Positions 16,409 to 25,802 of a stretch of DNA of 64,000 nucleotides are shown here, one piece after another; the first letter of the stretch is position 1; every line of letters begins with the position of its first letter. A model generated the notes under the pieces. It saw nothing but the letters and a program-made list of their open reading frames with translations. It was not told the origin of the DNA and made no database searches. The position numbers and the translations under genes are program-made. This DNA comes from CALARM01 sp964431735 (GTDB taxonomy: Bacteria; Vulcanimicrobiota; SpSt-956; JAKJGF01), in assembly GCA_964431735.1 (NCBI GenBank), contig CAYSLJ010000004.1, positions 1 through 64,000 on the forward strand, in the 5' to 3' direction.

Positions 16409-17575
16409 TCAGGGACTTATTTTACTGTAGTATATTATGAGAATTACAAACCAGCATATGGAACACATCAGAACAAAGAATCCTGATTTGGGCAGGAAGA
16501 TCGTCAAAAAAAACATTATTATTGCTGAAACAGCACATAATCTCTTAAAACCTATCTGTTCCATTATAATATGAAATGCTGTGAACACGGCTGAAATGAA
16601 AGAGGGAACAGTCACTGAAAGATTATTCATTCCTGAAAAAACAGAATTTAATACATTGTCCAGAGGATTTGTAGATTTCGGAATTTCTGCTATGAGATGA
16701 GAAGAAAAATCCTTTTGAAGATAATGCTCCTGTTCTTCCAGATAGGGAAGAGATTTGTTATAGGGAGATATATAGGGACCGAAACATTCCCTGTAATAAT
16801 CCAGTAATTCATCCCTGAAGAGGCCCATATCGATATATCTTTCTCTCTGATCCAGATTTATTGCTTTCTTTATTATCCATTCCAGTTCATCCGAAATAGA
16901 AGGGTTTAATTTTTTTAAAGGCGGAAGTCTAAAAGGTGTGGTGGAAGGATCATGACCTGTTACTAACTGATGCAGCATTACTCCGAGAGCGTAAATATCA
17001 GTTCTGGGAGTTGACTGTCCCTTTGCTCTGCACTGTTCCGGAGCTGCATAACCGGGCGTTCCGAGTCTTATGGTATCGCAATCTTTAGAAGGATCATAAC
17101 GTCGGGCTACACCGAAATCTATGAGACGAACGGTATCGTACGGAGTAATTATAATATTGGCAGGTTTCAGATCTCTGTATATAACAGGTTCCGGTTGCAA
17201 TGTATGCAGATAGAAGAGGATTTCGCAGATTTGAATCCCCCATTCGATAGCTTTTTTTTCTTCGACAATACCGGAAGAAAGTATATCTTCAAGGCTTTTG
17301 CCCTGTATATATTCCATCACTATATAATGGGTGAAACCGCTGTAAAAATCTTTATAAAAGGCCGGCAGCCCGGGATGTTTTAATCCTGCCAGAAAAGCAG
17401 CTTCCTTTTGAAAGCTTTTTTCCACCAGTTCCCCTTCTCCGGAAGAACTGTCTGATTCTTTAATCGCATAATAGTTATTTTCTTTTTTTGCAAGATATAC
17501 CTTCCCCATGGCACCTTTGCCGAGAGGTTTTATGATTTTATATTCATTAATTATTTGTTTAGGTAAAAGCTCCAT
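16409..17575 (-). CDS. Membrane-anchored Ser/Thr protein kinase (PknB/Hanks type)
   Basis: 388-aa eukaryotic-like kinase that phosphorylates proteins on Ser/Thr. The kinase domain (12-270) has the glycine loop LGKGAMGKVYLAKK, the ATP lysine K39 (YYAIKE), the catalytic loop IYRDLKPANIII (D135; tyrosine replaces the usual His), the metal site LIDFGVA (D153), the activation-loop end GTPGYAAPEQC and DIYALGVMLHQLVTG. About 70 residues of linker follow, then two hydrophobic segments near 345-385 (AIIMFFLTIFLP and FFVLMCSICWFVILIIYY) that anchor it in the membrane. No PASTA repeats follow. The catalytic residues are complete, so it should be active. Confidence 0.93.
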   Translation of the reverse strand: MELLPKQIINEYKIIKPLGKGAMGKVYLAKKENNYYAIKESDSSSGEGELVEKSFQKEAAFLAGLKHPGLPAFYKDFYSGFTHYIVMEYIQGKSLEDILSSGIVEEKKAIEWGIQICEILFYLHTLQPEPVIYRDLKPANIIITPYDTVRLIDFGVARRYDPSKDCDTIRLGTPGYAAPEQCRAKGQSTPRTDIYALGVMLHQLVTGHDPSTTPFRLPPLKKLNPSISDELEWIIKKAINLDQRERYIDMGLFRDELLDYYRECFGPYISPYNKSLPYLEEQEHYLQKDFSSHLIAEIPKSTNPLDNVLNSVFSGMNNLSVTVPSFISAVFTAFHIIMEQIGFKRLCAVSAIIMFFLTIFLPKSGFFVLMCSICWFVILIIYYSKISP

Positions 17576-17588
17576 TTTAGAATTTAAG

Positions 17589-17653
17589 TGTCGCGACGCG
17601 TTACGCGTGACGGGTTTAATCGCGCATCACGCATCACGCTTTACGCATTACGA
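17589..17653. repeat. Compound heptad array
   Basis: GCGTTAC/GCGTGAC units, then GCATCAC, GCATCAC, GCTTTAC and GCATTAC units, all period 7. Lies between the kinase and tdh genes, which diverge here. Confidence 0.8.
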
Positions 17654-17802
17654 TGTCATTATTTATAGATTGTTATGAACCTGACTGATCTATCATAACA
17701 CAGGAATAAATTTCTTTCAATAACAGGTAATGGAGGGATTTTTCTTTTATTATCGAAATTGTTTATGCCTTATTTTTATTATAGCTCAGGAGGTATATTT
17801 TT

Positions 17803-18834
17803 ATGAAAGCTCTTATGAAACGTAATGCAGAACCGGGTCTCTGGATGGAAGATGTACCTGTGCCGGAAATAGGCCCCAATGATCTTCTTGTGAAAATTAC
17901 GAAAACAGCCATATGCGGTACAGATCTTCATATATACAACTGGGATGCATGGTCACAGAAAACCATTAAAGTCCCTATGGTTACAGGTCATGAATTTGTA
18001 GGAAAAGTCGTCGATATGGGAAGTGCCGTGAGAGGTTATAATAAAGGTGACAGGGTTTCGGGAGAAGGCCATATAGTATGCGGCCAGTGTCGTAACTGCT
18101 ATGCAGGAAGACTTCATCTGTGCCGTAATACCATAGGTATCGGTATCCACAGACAGGGATGTTTTGCAGAATATCTCTCCATTCCTGCAGGTAATGCCTT
18201 CCGACTTCCTGCCGATATTTCGGACGATTTAGCTTCTATTTTTGACCCCTACGGGAATGCCGTCCATACAACCCTTTCTTTCGACCTTGTAGGAGAAGAT
18301 GTCCTTATTACAGGTGCGGGGCCTATAGGCATTATGGCTGTGGCCATTGCAAAACATGTGGGAGCCAGATATGTTGTTATAACAGATGTAAATGATTACC
18401 GCCTGGGACTCGCTGCAAAGATGGGAGCCACAAGAACGGTAAATGTAACAAAAGAGAGGGATCTTGCCGGTATTATGAAAGAACTCGGAATGAAGGAAGG
18501 TTTTGATGTAGGGTTTGAAATGTCGGGAAACAGTCATGCCTTTCGTTCCATGTTGAGTGTTATGAATAACGGTGCCAGAATCGGTCTGCTCGGCATTTTC
18601 CCTGAAGAAGTGGCTATTGACTGGAGCCAGGTCATATTTAAAGGATTATTCCTTAAAGGCATTTACGGAAGAGAAATGTTTGAAACATGGTATAAGATGA
18701 CAACTCTTATTCAGGGCGGACTGAATATTACCCCTGTTGTTACCCATCATTTTTATATAGACGATTTCGAGAAAGGCTTTGAGGTTATGAGATCGGGCAT
18801 GTGCGGAAAGGTTATTCTGGAATGGAGCAAGTAA
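17803..18834 (+). CDS. tdh: L-threonine 3-dehydrogenase
   Basis: Zinc-dependent medium-chain dehydrogenase of 343 aa that oxidises L-threonine to 2-amino-3-ketobutyrate with NAD+. Catalytic zinc ligands are C38, H63 and E64 (ICGTDLHIYNWD, VTGHEFVG). Structural zinc ligands are C93, C96, C99 and C107 (CGQCRNCYAGRLHLC). The nucleotide fold shows VLITGAGPIGIMAVAIA. The DLHIYNWDAWSQ signature and the length match bacterial Tdh closely. AGGAGG precedes the ATG. No kbl (2-amino-3-ketobutyrate ligase) gene is adjacent. The next small gene starts immediately after the stop. Confidence 0.95.
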   Translation: MKALMKRNAEPGLWMEDVPVPEIGPNDLLVKITKTAICGTDLHIYNWDAWSQKTIKVPMVTGHEFVGKVVDMGSAVRGYNKGDRVSGEGHIVCGQCRNCYAGRLHLCRNTIGIGIHRQGCFAEYLSIPAGNAFRLPADISDDLASIFDPYGNAVHTTLSFDLVGEDVLITGAGPIGIMAVAIAKHVGARYVVITDVNDYRLGLAAKMGATRTVNVTKERDLAGIMKELGMKEGFDVGFEMSGNSHAFRSMLSVMNNGARIGLLGIFPEEVAIDWSQVIFKGLFLKGIYGREMFETWYKMTTLIQGGLNITPVVTHHFYIDDFEKGFEVMRSGMCGKVILEWSK

Positions 18835-19167
18835 ATGGATAAGTATGAAAATTTAAGAAGAACAAAAGATTATATTGTTGTCAGAGAAGCTTTTAGAGAA
18901 GATCCTGCCGGAACTATAAACTGCTTGATAGAAAGACTTACAGGTCTCGGGCAACTTATAAATATTTATGAAAGTGAAATGAACAGGATTTCTTTTAATA
19001 AAGAGAAAAAAGATATTCTTATGGATGGAGTAGATGAAACGCTTAAAGCAGGGAAGATGATAACAAAGTGGGTAAATAAATTGAAGAAAGATTTCCCGGA
19101 ATATGATTTTTCCGTTTATAGTGATTTGTTGAATGTAGTAAGTAAAATGGAAAATATTAACACTTAG
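18835..19167 (+). CDS. Hypothetical small protein, coupled to tdh
   Basis: I do not recognise this 110-aa protein. It is charged and helical, without cysteines clustered as in metal sites and without membrane segments. Its ATG directly follows the tdh stop with no gap, so it is probably translated by coupling. The stop TAG coincides with the end of the type I MITE-like element, so the natural C-terminus may have been altered. Confidence 0.6.
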   Translation: MDKYENLRRTKDYIVVREAFREDPAGTINCLIERLTGLGQLINIYESEMNRISFNKEKKDILMDGVDETLKAGKMITKWVNKLKKDFPEYDFSVYSDLLNVVSKMENINT

Positions 19168-19290
19168 GAACTGTCTGAAAATAATTACATCATAGTTATA
19201 ATTTATATCGTGACGCGTCACGCGTCACGCGTGACGCGAGGATACTAATCGTTCTAACAATTTACCGGAGTTATTTTTCTTACAGTCCTT
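19166..19290. mobile_element. MITE-like element, type I, second copy
   Basis: Left end AGGAACTGTCTGAAAATAA and right end 19270-19290, whose complement reads AAGGACTGTAAGAAAAATAA. These match the ends of 3003-3116. The centre (19209-19241) is a GCGTCAC heptad array. Confidence 0.68.
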
Positions 19291-19331
19291 AGTACCGTAA
19301 CAGGTAAATTCGTAACCATTTATAAATTATT

Positions 19332-19475
19332 TAGTGAGTAGTGAGTGGTGAGTAGTGAGTGGGTTTTATACTCATTATTCACTACTCACTATTCACTACT
19401 CACTAATAACCATTCGGACACAACGAAGTATGAGAATCTGTTCCTCGCGTAACGCGTAACGCGTTACGCGTCACG
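19332..19475. repeat. Composite heptad element (TTCACTA arms plus GCGTNAC array)
   Basis: GTGAGTA/GTGAGTG heptads (19332-19362) face TTCACTA/CTCACTA heptads (19370-19406) as inverted arms. Then come CACAACGAAGTATGAGAAT and a GCGTAAC/GCGTTAC array (19444-19475). The same order recurs at 31495-31652 and 59114-59245. Confidence 0.78.
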
Positions 19476-19487
19476 ACTATAATCGTT

Positions 19488-20300
19488 ATGAGAATAATTG
19501 TATCTGTATATAAAAAATTCCTTGAAGCCTATGGCTCTCAGGGCTGGTGGCCTCTGTCAGGTCTTGATAAATCTTTTTTTGAAGAAGATAAGGACTGGCC
19601 GGGTTATGTAAAATTTACCGGTTCTGAAGGCACCGTTGAAGATTTTAAGAAAAACTGGCCCCGCCATCTCGGGGTTTCTCCGAAAAATGACAGGGAAAGA
19701 TTTGAAATAATTACGGGAGCCATACTCACTCAGAATACATCCTGGAATAATGTGGAAAGAGTTTTGTATAATTTAAATAGACACAGTTTGAATGATCCTG
19801 ATAAGATAAAAACCGTAGATACGGGAGAACTGGCACTTTTGATTAAAAGTGCCGGCTATCATAATCAGAAGGCCGTCAGATTGAAAGGACTTGCTCTTTA
19901 TTTTTCTAAGAAATATAAAATTCTGTCCCATTGTTTTACAAAATCATTGAAGGATTTACGAAAAGAACTGCTTGCCCTTAAAGGTATAGGGCCGGAAACG
20001 GCCGATTCTATAATACTTTATGCAGGAGAACTGCCGGTTTTTGTAATTGATGCCTATACAAAGAGAATTTTCTCAAGGATTCTCGGAAAATATGAAAAAC
20101 ACGATTATGATTTCTGGCAGGATTTATTTATGACACAATTGGATAGAGAAAAAAATAAAGTTGAAGTTTTTAAGGAATATCATGGCCTTATTGTGAAACA
20201 TGGCAAGGAATTCTGTAAAACTGTTCCTCTCTGTGAAGCTTGTTTTCTACATAATTCGTGTTATACATATTTACAAAATGTTGACTGTAAAAAAATATAA
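19488..20300 (+). CDS. Endonuclease III-like HhH-GPD DNA glycosylase
   Basis: 270-aa base-excision repair enzyme candidate. It has the helix-hairpin-helix LLALKGIGPETADSIILYA, the catalytic aspartate in VFVIDAYTKRI, and a C-terminal [4Fe-4S] site in CKTVPLCEACFLHNSC. The lysine that gives EndoIII its lyase activity (GVGRKTA) is replaced by GIGPETA, so it is probably a monofunctional glycosylase, as in the EndoIII-related/MjaMug-type group. The N-terminus carries LTQNTSWNNVERVLYNL, typical of EndoIII. The ATG lies just after a heptad array, with no obvious ribosome site. Substrate unknown. Confidence 0.88.
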   Translation: MRIIVSVYKKFLEAYGSQGWWPLSGLDKSFFEEDKDWPGYVKFTGSEGTVEDFKKNWPRHLGVSPKNDRERFEIITGAILTQNTSWNNVERVLYNLNRHSLNDPDKIKTVDTGELALLIKSAGYHNQKAVRLKGLALYFSKKYKILSHCFTKSLKDLRKELLALKGIGPETADSIILYAGELPVFVIDAYTKRIFSRILGKYEKHDYDFWQDLFMTQLDREKNKVEVFKEYHGLIVKHGKEFCKTVPLCEACFLHNSCYTYLQNVDCKKI

Positions 20301-20389
20301 TTTATAATAGTTGTAGAGATATTTTTATAGAGAAAGATAAAAATTGACTGAAGTCTTCCGGAGAGTATTAGAATGGCAGGTGAAATACG

Positions 20390-21025
20390 ATGGCACAGGT
20401 GGAAGAAAAGGTAGAAAGGCTGGAATTTTTAATGGCCCAGTCTCAGTTAATGTATCAGGGACTCGTAGTGGAAATGAAAGAGTTTAAGAATGAAATGAGA
20501 CAGGAAATGAAAGACTTTAAAACTTATACTCAGGCTGCTATTGAAGAAATGAAGCAGGATTCGAAAAAAACGAGAGATGATATGAATAAGAAATGGGGAG
20601 ACCTGGCTGCCAAATGGGGAACTATTGTAGAAGATTTAGTCGCTCCCAATGTAGAAGCCATAGGAGAAAAATACTTTAACCTTAAAGATTGCGATACCTT
20701 TATAACTAATATAAAGAAAAGAAAGCCCAGAGAGAAGGAATTTGACGTTATAGCTGTGTATGATACATTTATAATTCTGGTTGAAGTAAAATCCACACCC
20801 AGAACCGGTTATATAGAAGATTATATTGAGTTTATAAAAAATAAAGAATTTTACAGCTTTTTCCCTGAATACAAAGACAGGAATATTATTCCTGTTTTTG
20901 CTTCGCTTCATATACCTGATGAAGCAATAAAACATCTTTCCAGAAATAATATTCTGGCAATGGCTATGAGTGACAATATAATGGATATAGTTAATCAGGA
21001 CATAATAAAATATTTAAGGAAATAA
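20390..21025 (+). CDS. Coiled-coil PD-(D/E)XK nuclease-like protein (DUF3782-like)
   Basis: 211 aa. The first 65 residues are a charged coiled coil (KEFKNEMRQEMKDFKTYTQAAIEEMKQD). A compact domain follows with EFDVIAVYDTFIILVEVKST, where D...E-x-K fits a PD-(D/E)XK core, then YKDRNIIPVFASLHIPDEA. This layout is common in DUF3782-type proteins of thermophiles and cyanobacteria, which are presumed nucleases of unknown role. It stands alone between the glycosylase and polA, all on the plus strand. Confidence 0.75.
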   Translation: MAQVEEKVERLEFLMAQSQLMYQGLVVEMKEFKNEMRQEMKDFKTYTQAAIEEMKQDSKKTRDDMNKKWGDLAAKWGTIVEDLVAPNVEAIGEKYFNLKDCDTFITNIKKRKPREKEFDVIAVYDTFIILVEVKSTPRTGYIEDYIEFIKNKEFYSFFPEYKDRNIIPVFASLHIPDEAIKHLSRNNILAMAMSDNIMDIVNQDIIKYLRK

Positions 21026-21169
21026 AAAATATTTGATAAAATCCAGAATCTTTATCCCCACATTTTTATTTAAAACTTATCATTTACTTTATTATTCTTC
21101 TATATGTAAATGAAGAGCAGGTTTTTACTGTAAAATGTAGAATTTAAACGCGACAATCGTAATTTTAGA

Positions 21170-21250
21170 GAATGTAAGACGTTTTGTGTAAACGTATCAT
21201 GAAACAGGTCTTTGATAGAGGTTTACACAACATTTATGACACAGTCGAAT
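21170..21250 (+). mobile_element. MITE-like remnant upstream of polA
   Basis: GAGAATGTAAGACGTTTTGTGTAAAC faces GAGGTTTACACAACATTT as inverted arms. It aligns along its length with 57714-57795 ahead of the M16 peptidase gene, and its left half with 46249-46272. Confidence 0.62.
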
Positions 21251-21279
21251 TTTTTACAGTAAAAGGGGTTTGGAAAAAA

Positions 21280-24051
21280 TTGCTTAAAGATAAAAAATTG
21301 CTTCTCATAGACGGTCATGGTCTTTTGTACAGAGCCTATTATGCACTTCAGAGAACTGCCATGACTACATCTAAAGGTATTAAGACATGGGCTGTTATGG
21401 GGGTTATCAATATGCTGACGCGGGCTATAGAGGGACAGAAACCTGATTATGTGGCTATAAGTTTCGATACGTCGGCTCCCACTGTGAGGCTCGAACAGTA
21501 TGAAGATTACAAGGGACAGAGGGAAGAAACACCCGATGATTTCAAGGAACAGCTCCCATATGTATTAAAACTTGTTGAAGCTCTCAGGATTCCCATGTTC
21601 GAAAAGGAAGGCTATGAAGCAGATGACTGTATTGCCACAGTTACTAAAAGAGCAGAAGAAGAAGGGGCAAATATTTATATACTTTCAGGTGATACTGATC
21701 TCTTTCAGCTTGTTTCCTCTCAGACGAATGTCCTCTATCCTGACAGAAGCGCAAAGGAACTGCAGTGTTATGATATAAATGCGGTAAAGGAAAGATATGG
21801 ACTTGAGCCGGAACAGCTCATAGACTTGAAAGCCCTTCAGGGAGATTCTTCCGATAATATTCCCGGCGTTCCCGGTATAGGGAAGGTGAATGCAACAAAA
21901 CTTCTCAGGGAATTCGGTAATATTGAAGGCATTATGTCAAATCTGGATAAAATAAAATCGGAAAAAATCAGAAATATTATGAAGGAAAACGAACAGAAGG
22001 CATGGGACAGCAGGAAACTTATAAAACTTTATACAGATCTTGAGCTGGCAATAAACTGGGACGACTGTCTTCTTACGGAACCTGATCCCGATAAATTAAG
22101 AGATCTTTTCGGAGAACTGGAATTTAAAACTTATATGCAGAAATATGGTCTTTCTGAAAGAAAAAAGCAAGAACCTGCATATAAAACAGTAATAGTTTCT
22201 TCCGAAGATTTACTTAAATCTCTTCTGGATGAGCTGAAAAACAGTTCATGGATAAGTTTAAATTGTTTTTCTTACAGAGGGCCGTCGTTATACAAGCCTC
22301 TTCTCGGTATGGGAATTACGACGGAGAAAGAACATTACTATATACCTTTTGCTTATAAGGAATATAAATATAACGGAAAATCGGAAATGTCCCAGGGGCT
22401 TTTATTTGACTCTGTTGATGAAGTTAAAGAAAATTTTTATCTTGAAACATCATATGTGCTTGAACATATGAAAAAATTTCTTGAAGACGAAAAGCTTGCC
22501 AAATACGGATTTGACCTTAAAAATATTTATATACAGCTTGCGGGATACGACATAACACTGAAAGGTATTGTCTGCGATGTTCAGATAGGCGCTTTCCTTC
22601 TGGACAGTGGCAGACCTTCTCCGGATTTATCTTATATAGTTTCAAAATATTTATCTCTTTCCATAAAAAATGAAGAAGAAATACTGGGTAAGGGGAAAAA
22701 AGCTCTCTCATGGGAAGAGCTTTCCCCGGAAAAACAGGCGGAAGCTTCTGCAAGAATAACATGTCATATAAAATCCCTTTCCGATGTGTTAATTTCCAGT
22801 CTGCAACATCTGAATCTCCTGTCTTTATTTCAGGATATGGAAATGCCTCTTGTTTCTGTACTTGCAAGAATGGAAATGAGAGGCGTAACCCTTGATACTG
22901 ATATATTGAAGAACCTTTCTTCCCGGGTAGATGAGGAATTAAAGAAACTTTCTGTAGAGATTTATTCACTTGCAGGTGAAGATTTTAATATTAATTCGCC
23001 GAAACAGTTAGGTGAGATTTTATTTGATAAACTTGCTCTTCCGGGAGGAGCAAAGACCAAAACAGGGTATTCCACTGCTTCAGAGGTTCTGGAACCTCTC
23101 AGAGAACATTGCAGAATAATAGATTATATCCTGGAATACAGGGAATTGTATAAATTGAAAACTACCTATCTGGATGTATTGCCGGGTCTTGTTGACACAA
23201 TTACGGGAAAATTACATACCAGTTTCAATCAGACTATTACCGCAACGGGAAGATTGAGCAGTAGTAACCCGAATTTACAGAATATACCTGTAAGGACGGA
23301 ATTCGGAAGATTGATAAGGAAGGCTTTTAAACCTTCCGGAACTGAGAATATACTCCTTGCATGTGATTATTCCCAGATAGAACTCAGAATCCTTGCCCAT
23401 TATTCCGGCACGGAAAGACTTGTTAAAGCATTCGTCGATGGCCATGATATTCACAGTGAAACGGCAAGGGATATATTTGAATTACCTCCCGGGCAGGAAC
23501 CGGATTCTTCTATGAGACGTATCGCAAAAACCGTGAATTTTGGTATCCTTTACGGTATAAGTGATTTCGGTCTTTCCAGGAATCTCGGAATTGACAGGAA
23601 GGATGCAAAAAAATATATAGAAAATTATTTTAATAAACTTCCGGGCATAAAAAATTATCTTGATAATGTAGTTACTGATGCCAGGGAAAAAGGTTATGTA
23701 ATGACTGTTTCAGGCAGGAGAAGGAATTTCAATCATCTCTCTGACAGAAACTGGAATGTGAGAAAAGCAGAAGAAAGAATGGCTGTAAACGCTCCCATAC
23801 AGGGAAGTGCTGCAGATATTATAAAACGTGCCATGATTAACATTGACAGGGAGATAGAGCAGAGAAAACTTAAATCATCTATGGTACTGCAGATTCATGA
23901 TGAACTTGTTTTCGATCTGCCTGAAGAAGAGTTTAATGAATTACTTCCATTAGTTAAATCTCATATGGAACAATCGTATAAACTCAGTGTTCCTGTTATT
24001 GCTGATTTTAAATCAGGCAGGGATTTGTATGACATGGAAAAAGTTTTATAG
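21280..24051 (+). CDS. polA: DNA polymerase I
   Basis: Fills gaps and removes RNA primers during replication and repair, 923 aa. The 5' nuclease domain comes first (LLLIDGHGLLYRAYYAL, YEADDCIATVTKRA, GDSSDNIPGVPGIGKVNA). A degenerate 3'-5' exonuclease domain follows (about 310-500): the paired acidic motifs of a proofreading site are not evident. The polymerase part has TATGRLSSSNPNLQNIPVR (motif 1), LACDYSQIELRILAHYSG (motif A), RRIAKTVNFGILYGIS (O helix, motif B) and LQIHDELVFDLP (motif C). TTG 21280 gives the usual distance to LLLIDG and has AAAAGGGG 11 bases ahead. The frame stays open back to a TTG at 21184, but that part is a repeat element. Confidence 0.95.
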   Translation: MLKDKKLLLIDGHGLLYRAYYALQRTAMTTSKGIKTWAVMGVINMLTRAIEGQKPDYVAISFDTSAPTVRLEQYEDYKGQREETPDDFKEQLPYVLKLVEALRIPMFEKEGYEADDCIATVTKRAEEEGANIYILSGDTDLFQLVSSQTNVLYPDRSAKELQCYDINAVKERYGLEPEQLIDLKALQGDSSDNIPGVPGIGKVNATKLLREFGNIEGIMSNLDKIKSEKIRNIMKENEQKAWDSRKLIKLYTDLELAINWDDCLLTEPDPDKLRDLFGELEFKTYMQKYGLSERKKQEPAYKTVIVSSEDLLKSLLDELKNSSWISLNCFSYRGPSLYKPLLGMGITTEKEHYYIPFAYKEYKYNGKSEMSQGLLFDSVDEVKENFYLETSYVLEHMKKFLEDEKLAKYGFDLKNIYIQLAGYDITLKGIVCDVQIGAFLLDSGRPSPDLSYIVSKYLSLSIKNEEEILGKGKKALSWEELSPEKQAEASARITCHIKSLSDVLISSLQHLNLLSLFQDMEMPLVSVLARMEMRGVTLDTDILKNLSSRVDEELKKLSVEIYSLAGEDFNINSPKQLGEILFDKLALPGGAKTKTGYSTASEVLEPLREHCRIIDYILEYRELYKLKTTYLDVLPGLVDTITGKLHTSFNQTITATGRLSSSNPNLQNIPVRTEFGRLIRKAFKPSGTENILLACDYSQIELRILAHYSGTERLVKAFVDGHDIHSETARDIFELPPGQEPDSSMRRIAKTVNFGILYGISDFGLSRNLGIDRKDAKKYIENYFNKLPGIKNYLDNVVTDAREKGYVMTVSGRRRNFNHLSDRNWNVRKAEERMAVNAPIQGSAADIIKRAMINIDREIEQRKLKSSMVLQIHDELVFDLPEEEFNELLPLVKSHMEQSYKLSVPVIADFKSGRDLYDMEKVL

Positions 24052-24288
24052 TAATTGTGTTTTTTATGACACGTATGAGCACAGCATGATGACCGGTGGG
24101 CAGGGATTAATTTCTCTTCACCATTCGCTAAAATTACATGTCATTTTAAAAGCACAATCACTATTGCTTTTTCTATAAATATTGAATATAATCTTAATTA
24201 CTTATAATATATAATTTTTATAACATTGGCTCTAACTTCCTGATGCCCGGTTATCATTATGTGAAACCGGTTTTAGAAAGGGGGACAG

Positions 24289-24342
24289 ATGGTTTTCAGG
24301 AAGATTAATTTATCGGTTTTTAAGGTAAGTTCTTTACCTTAA
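24289..24342 (+). CDS. Possible 17-aa leader peptide upstream of rpsA
   Basis: ATG 24289 follows AAAGGGGGACAG, a good ribosome site, and encodes MVFRKINLSVFKVSSLP-stop. Its last codons form a hairpin. The arrangement looks like a translated leader, but the ORF is very short and could be chance. Confidence 0.35.
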   Translation: MVFRKINLSVFKVSSLP

Positions 24343-24344
24343 AT
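24318..24344 (+). promoter_or_regulatory. Hairpin in the rpsA leader
   Basis: TTTAAGGTAA faces TTACCTTAAA around a short loop, a stem of about 10 bp. No T-run follows, so it is more likely a regulatory or processing structure than a terminator. Confidence 0.5.
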
Positions 24345-24422
24345 GATTGTTAATTTCTATATACTTTTATTTAATTAATGAGAGTATAATTTTAGGTTAA
24401 ACCTGAAGGGAGTGCTACCAGA

Positions 24423-25730
24423 GTGGACAACAGCGTGAATGCAAAAAAGACTGCTGAAACAACAAGTGAAAAAACAGGAAAAATTAATGAGGGCATTGAT
24501 AAAGAAGTAAAAAGTGTAGTAGAAGACGTAGAGAAGGTAATAACAGAAATAGATCAGGAAGAAAAATTGAACGAAACAGAACAAAAAGAAGCAATGGAAG
24601 AAATGTATGATAAGACCTTTACGGAAATCTCCGAAGGAGCAGTTGTAGAAGGAGAAGTCGTAAGTGTCACATCTGAAGGAGCTTTCGTATCTGTTGGATA
24701 TAAAAATGATGCTTTTATTCCAAAGGATCAGCTTTCTTATCGTAGCTTTGAGAATCCTGAAGAAGTGGTTAAAGTCGGTGAGAAAGTATCTGTATATGTT
24801 ATGTCTATGGAAGACGAAGACGGCAAGCTTATTTTATCCAAAAAGAGAGCTGACCTTGAAGATGCATGGCGCAGAGTTACTACTGCCTATGAAAAACAGA
24901 CTGTTATTACAGCAACTGTAGTTGAACAGGTAAAAGGCGGACTTATAGTGGATCTGGGTTTGAGAGGTTTTGTGCCTGCTTCACAGATAAGACTTAAACC
25001 TGTAAGAAATCTGGAAGAATTTGTTGGCGAACCTTTACGCCTCAAGGTGCTTGAACTTGATAGAAACAGACGTAAAGTTGTTTTATCCCAGAAAAAAGTA
25101 CTTCAGGAAGAAGGAGTTAATAAAAAAGAAAAAACCCTTACAGATCTTAAAGAAGGTAAAATAGTGAAAGGAACTGTTGCAAGGGTTACAAATTTTGGAG
25201 TTTTTATTAATCTCGGAGGCGTTGACGGTCTGGTTCATATTTCCGAGCTTTCATGGGACAGGGTAAAACATCCGTCTGAAGTAGTCAGTGTAGGACAGGA
25301 AGTTGAAGTAATGGTGCTTGCAATTAATAAAAAGAAAGAGAGAATATCTCTCAGCTTCAAGCAGGCCCAGCCGGATCCGTGGCAGTTTAAGGCAGAAGAT
25401 TATAAGCCAGGACATATTCTGGAAGGTGAAATTACAAAGATTGCTCCGAAATATATATTTATAAAGCTTGAACCCGGTATTGAAGGACTTGTTCCTCTTC
25501 ATGAAGCATCAGAAGATAAAAATGCCAGACTCGGTGAATTATTTACTATAGGCAGTAAGATTCCTGTTAAAATACTGGATGTCAAACCTGCACAGAGGAG
25601 AATGACTCTGAGTATAAAACAGGCAAAAGAAGAAAAAAAGGAAAAGGAATTTGCATCCTATCAAACACGTCAGGGAAATGAAAGTGTTACTATTGCAGAT
25701 CTCCTTGCCATAAATACTAAAAAAGAATAA
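24423..25730 (+). CDS. rpsA: Ribosomal protein S1 homologue, four S1 domains
   Basis: RNA-binding protein of 435 aa; S1 helps the 30S subunit bind mRNA. After an acidic N-terminal tail (1-55) come four OB-fold S1 repeats: VVEGEVVSVTSEGAFVSVG, ITATVVEQVKGGLIVDLGLRGFVPASQI, VKGTVARVTNFGVFINLGGVDGLVHISELSW and LEGEITKIAPKYIFIKLEPGIEGLVPLHE. The third is the most canonical. Four-repeat S1 proteins are typical of Gram-positive and deep-branching lineages, against six in Proteobacteria. The start is GTG 24423 with AAGGGAG ahead. The coaE gene follows after a heptad array. Confidence 0.92.
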   Translation: MDNSVNAKKTAETTSEKTGKINEGIDKEVKSVVEDVEKVITEIDQEEKLNETEQKEAMEEMYDKTFTEISEGAVVEGEVVSVTSEGAFVSVGYKNDAFIPKDQLSYRSFENPEEVVKVGEKVSVYVMSMEDEDGKLILSKKRADLEDAWRRVTTAYEKQTVITATVVEQVKGGLIVDLGLRGFVPASQIRLKPVRNLEEFVGEPLRLKVLELDRNRRKVVLSQKKVLQEEGVNKKEKTLTDLKEGKIVKGTVARVTNFGVFINLGGVDGLVHISELSWDRVKHPSEVVSVGQEVEVMVLAINKKKERISLSFKQAQPDPWQFKAEDYKPGHILEGEITKIAPKYIFIKLEPGIEGLVPLHEASEDKNARLGELFTIGSKIPVKILDVKPAQRRMTLSIKQAKEEKKEKEFASYQTRQGNESVTIADLLAINTKKE

Positions 25731-25744
25731 TTCTGTATATGGTA

Positions 25745-25775
25745 TCGTCACGCGTAACACGTTACGCGTGACGCA
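25745..25775. repeat. GCGTNAC heptad repeat array
   Basis: GCGTAAC/ACGTTAC/GCGTGAC units between rpsA and coaE. Confidence 0.75.
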
Positions 25776-25802
25776 TTACTGGAACTGCAGGGAGGGTAAT
25801 CT

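Larger units (their letters stand above)
24052..24422. other. Leader region of the S1-like gene
   Basis: AT-rich spacer with no large gene. It holds a 17-codon ORF behind AAGGGGGAC (24289-24342) and a hairpin overlapping that ORF's end (24318-24344), both listed separately. A weaker CCGGTT/AACCGG pair lies at about 24247-24270. Confidence 0.5.
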
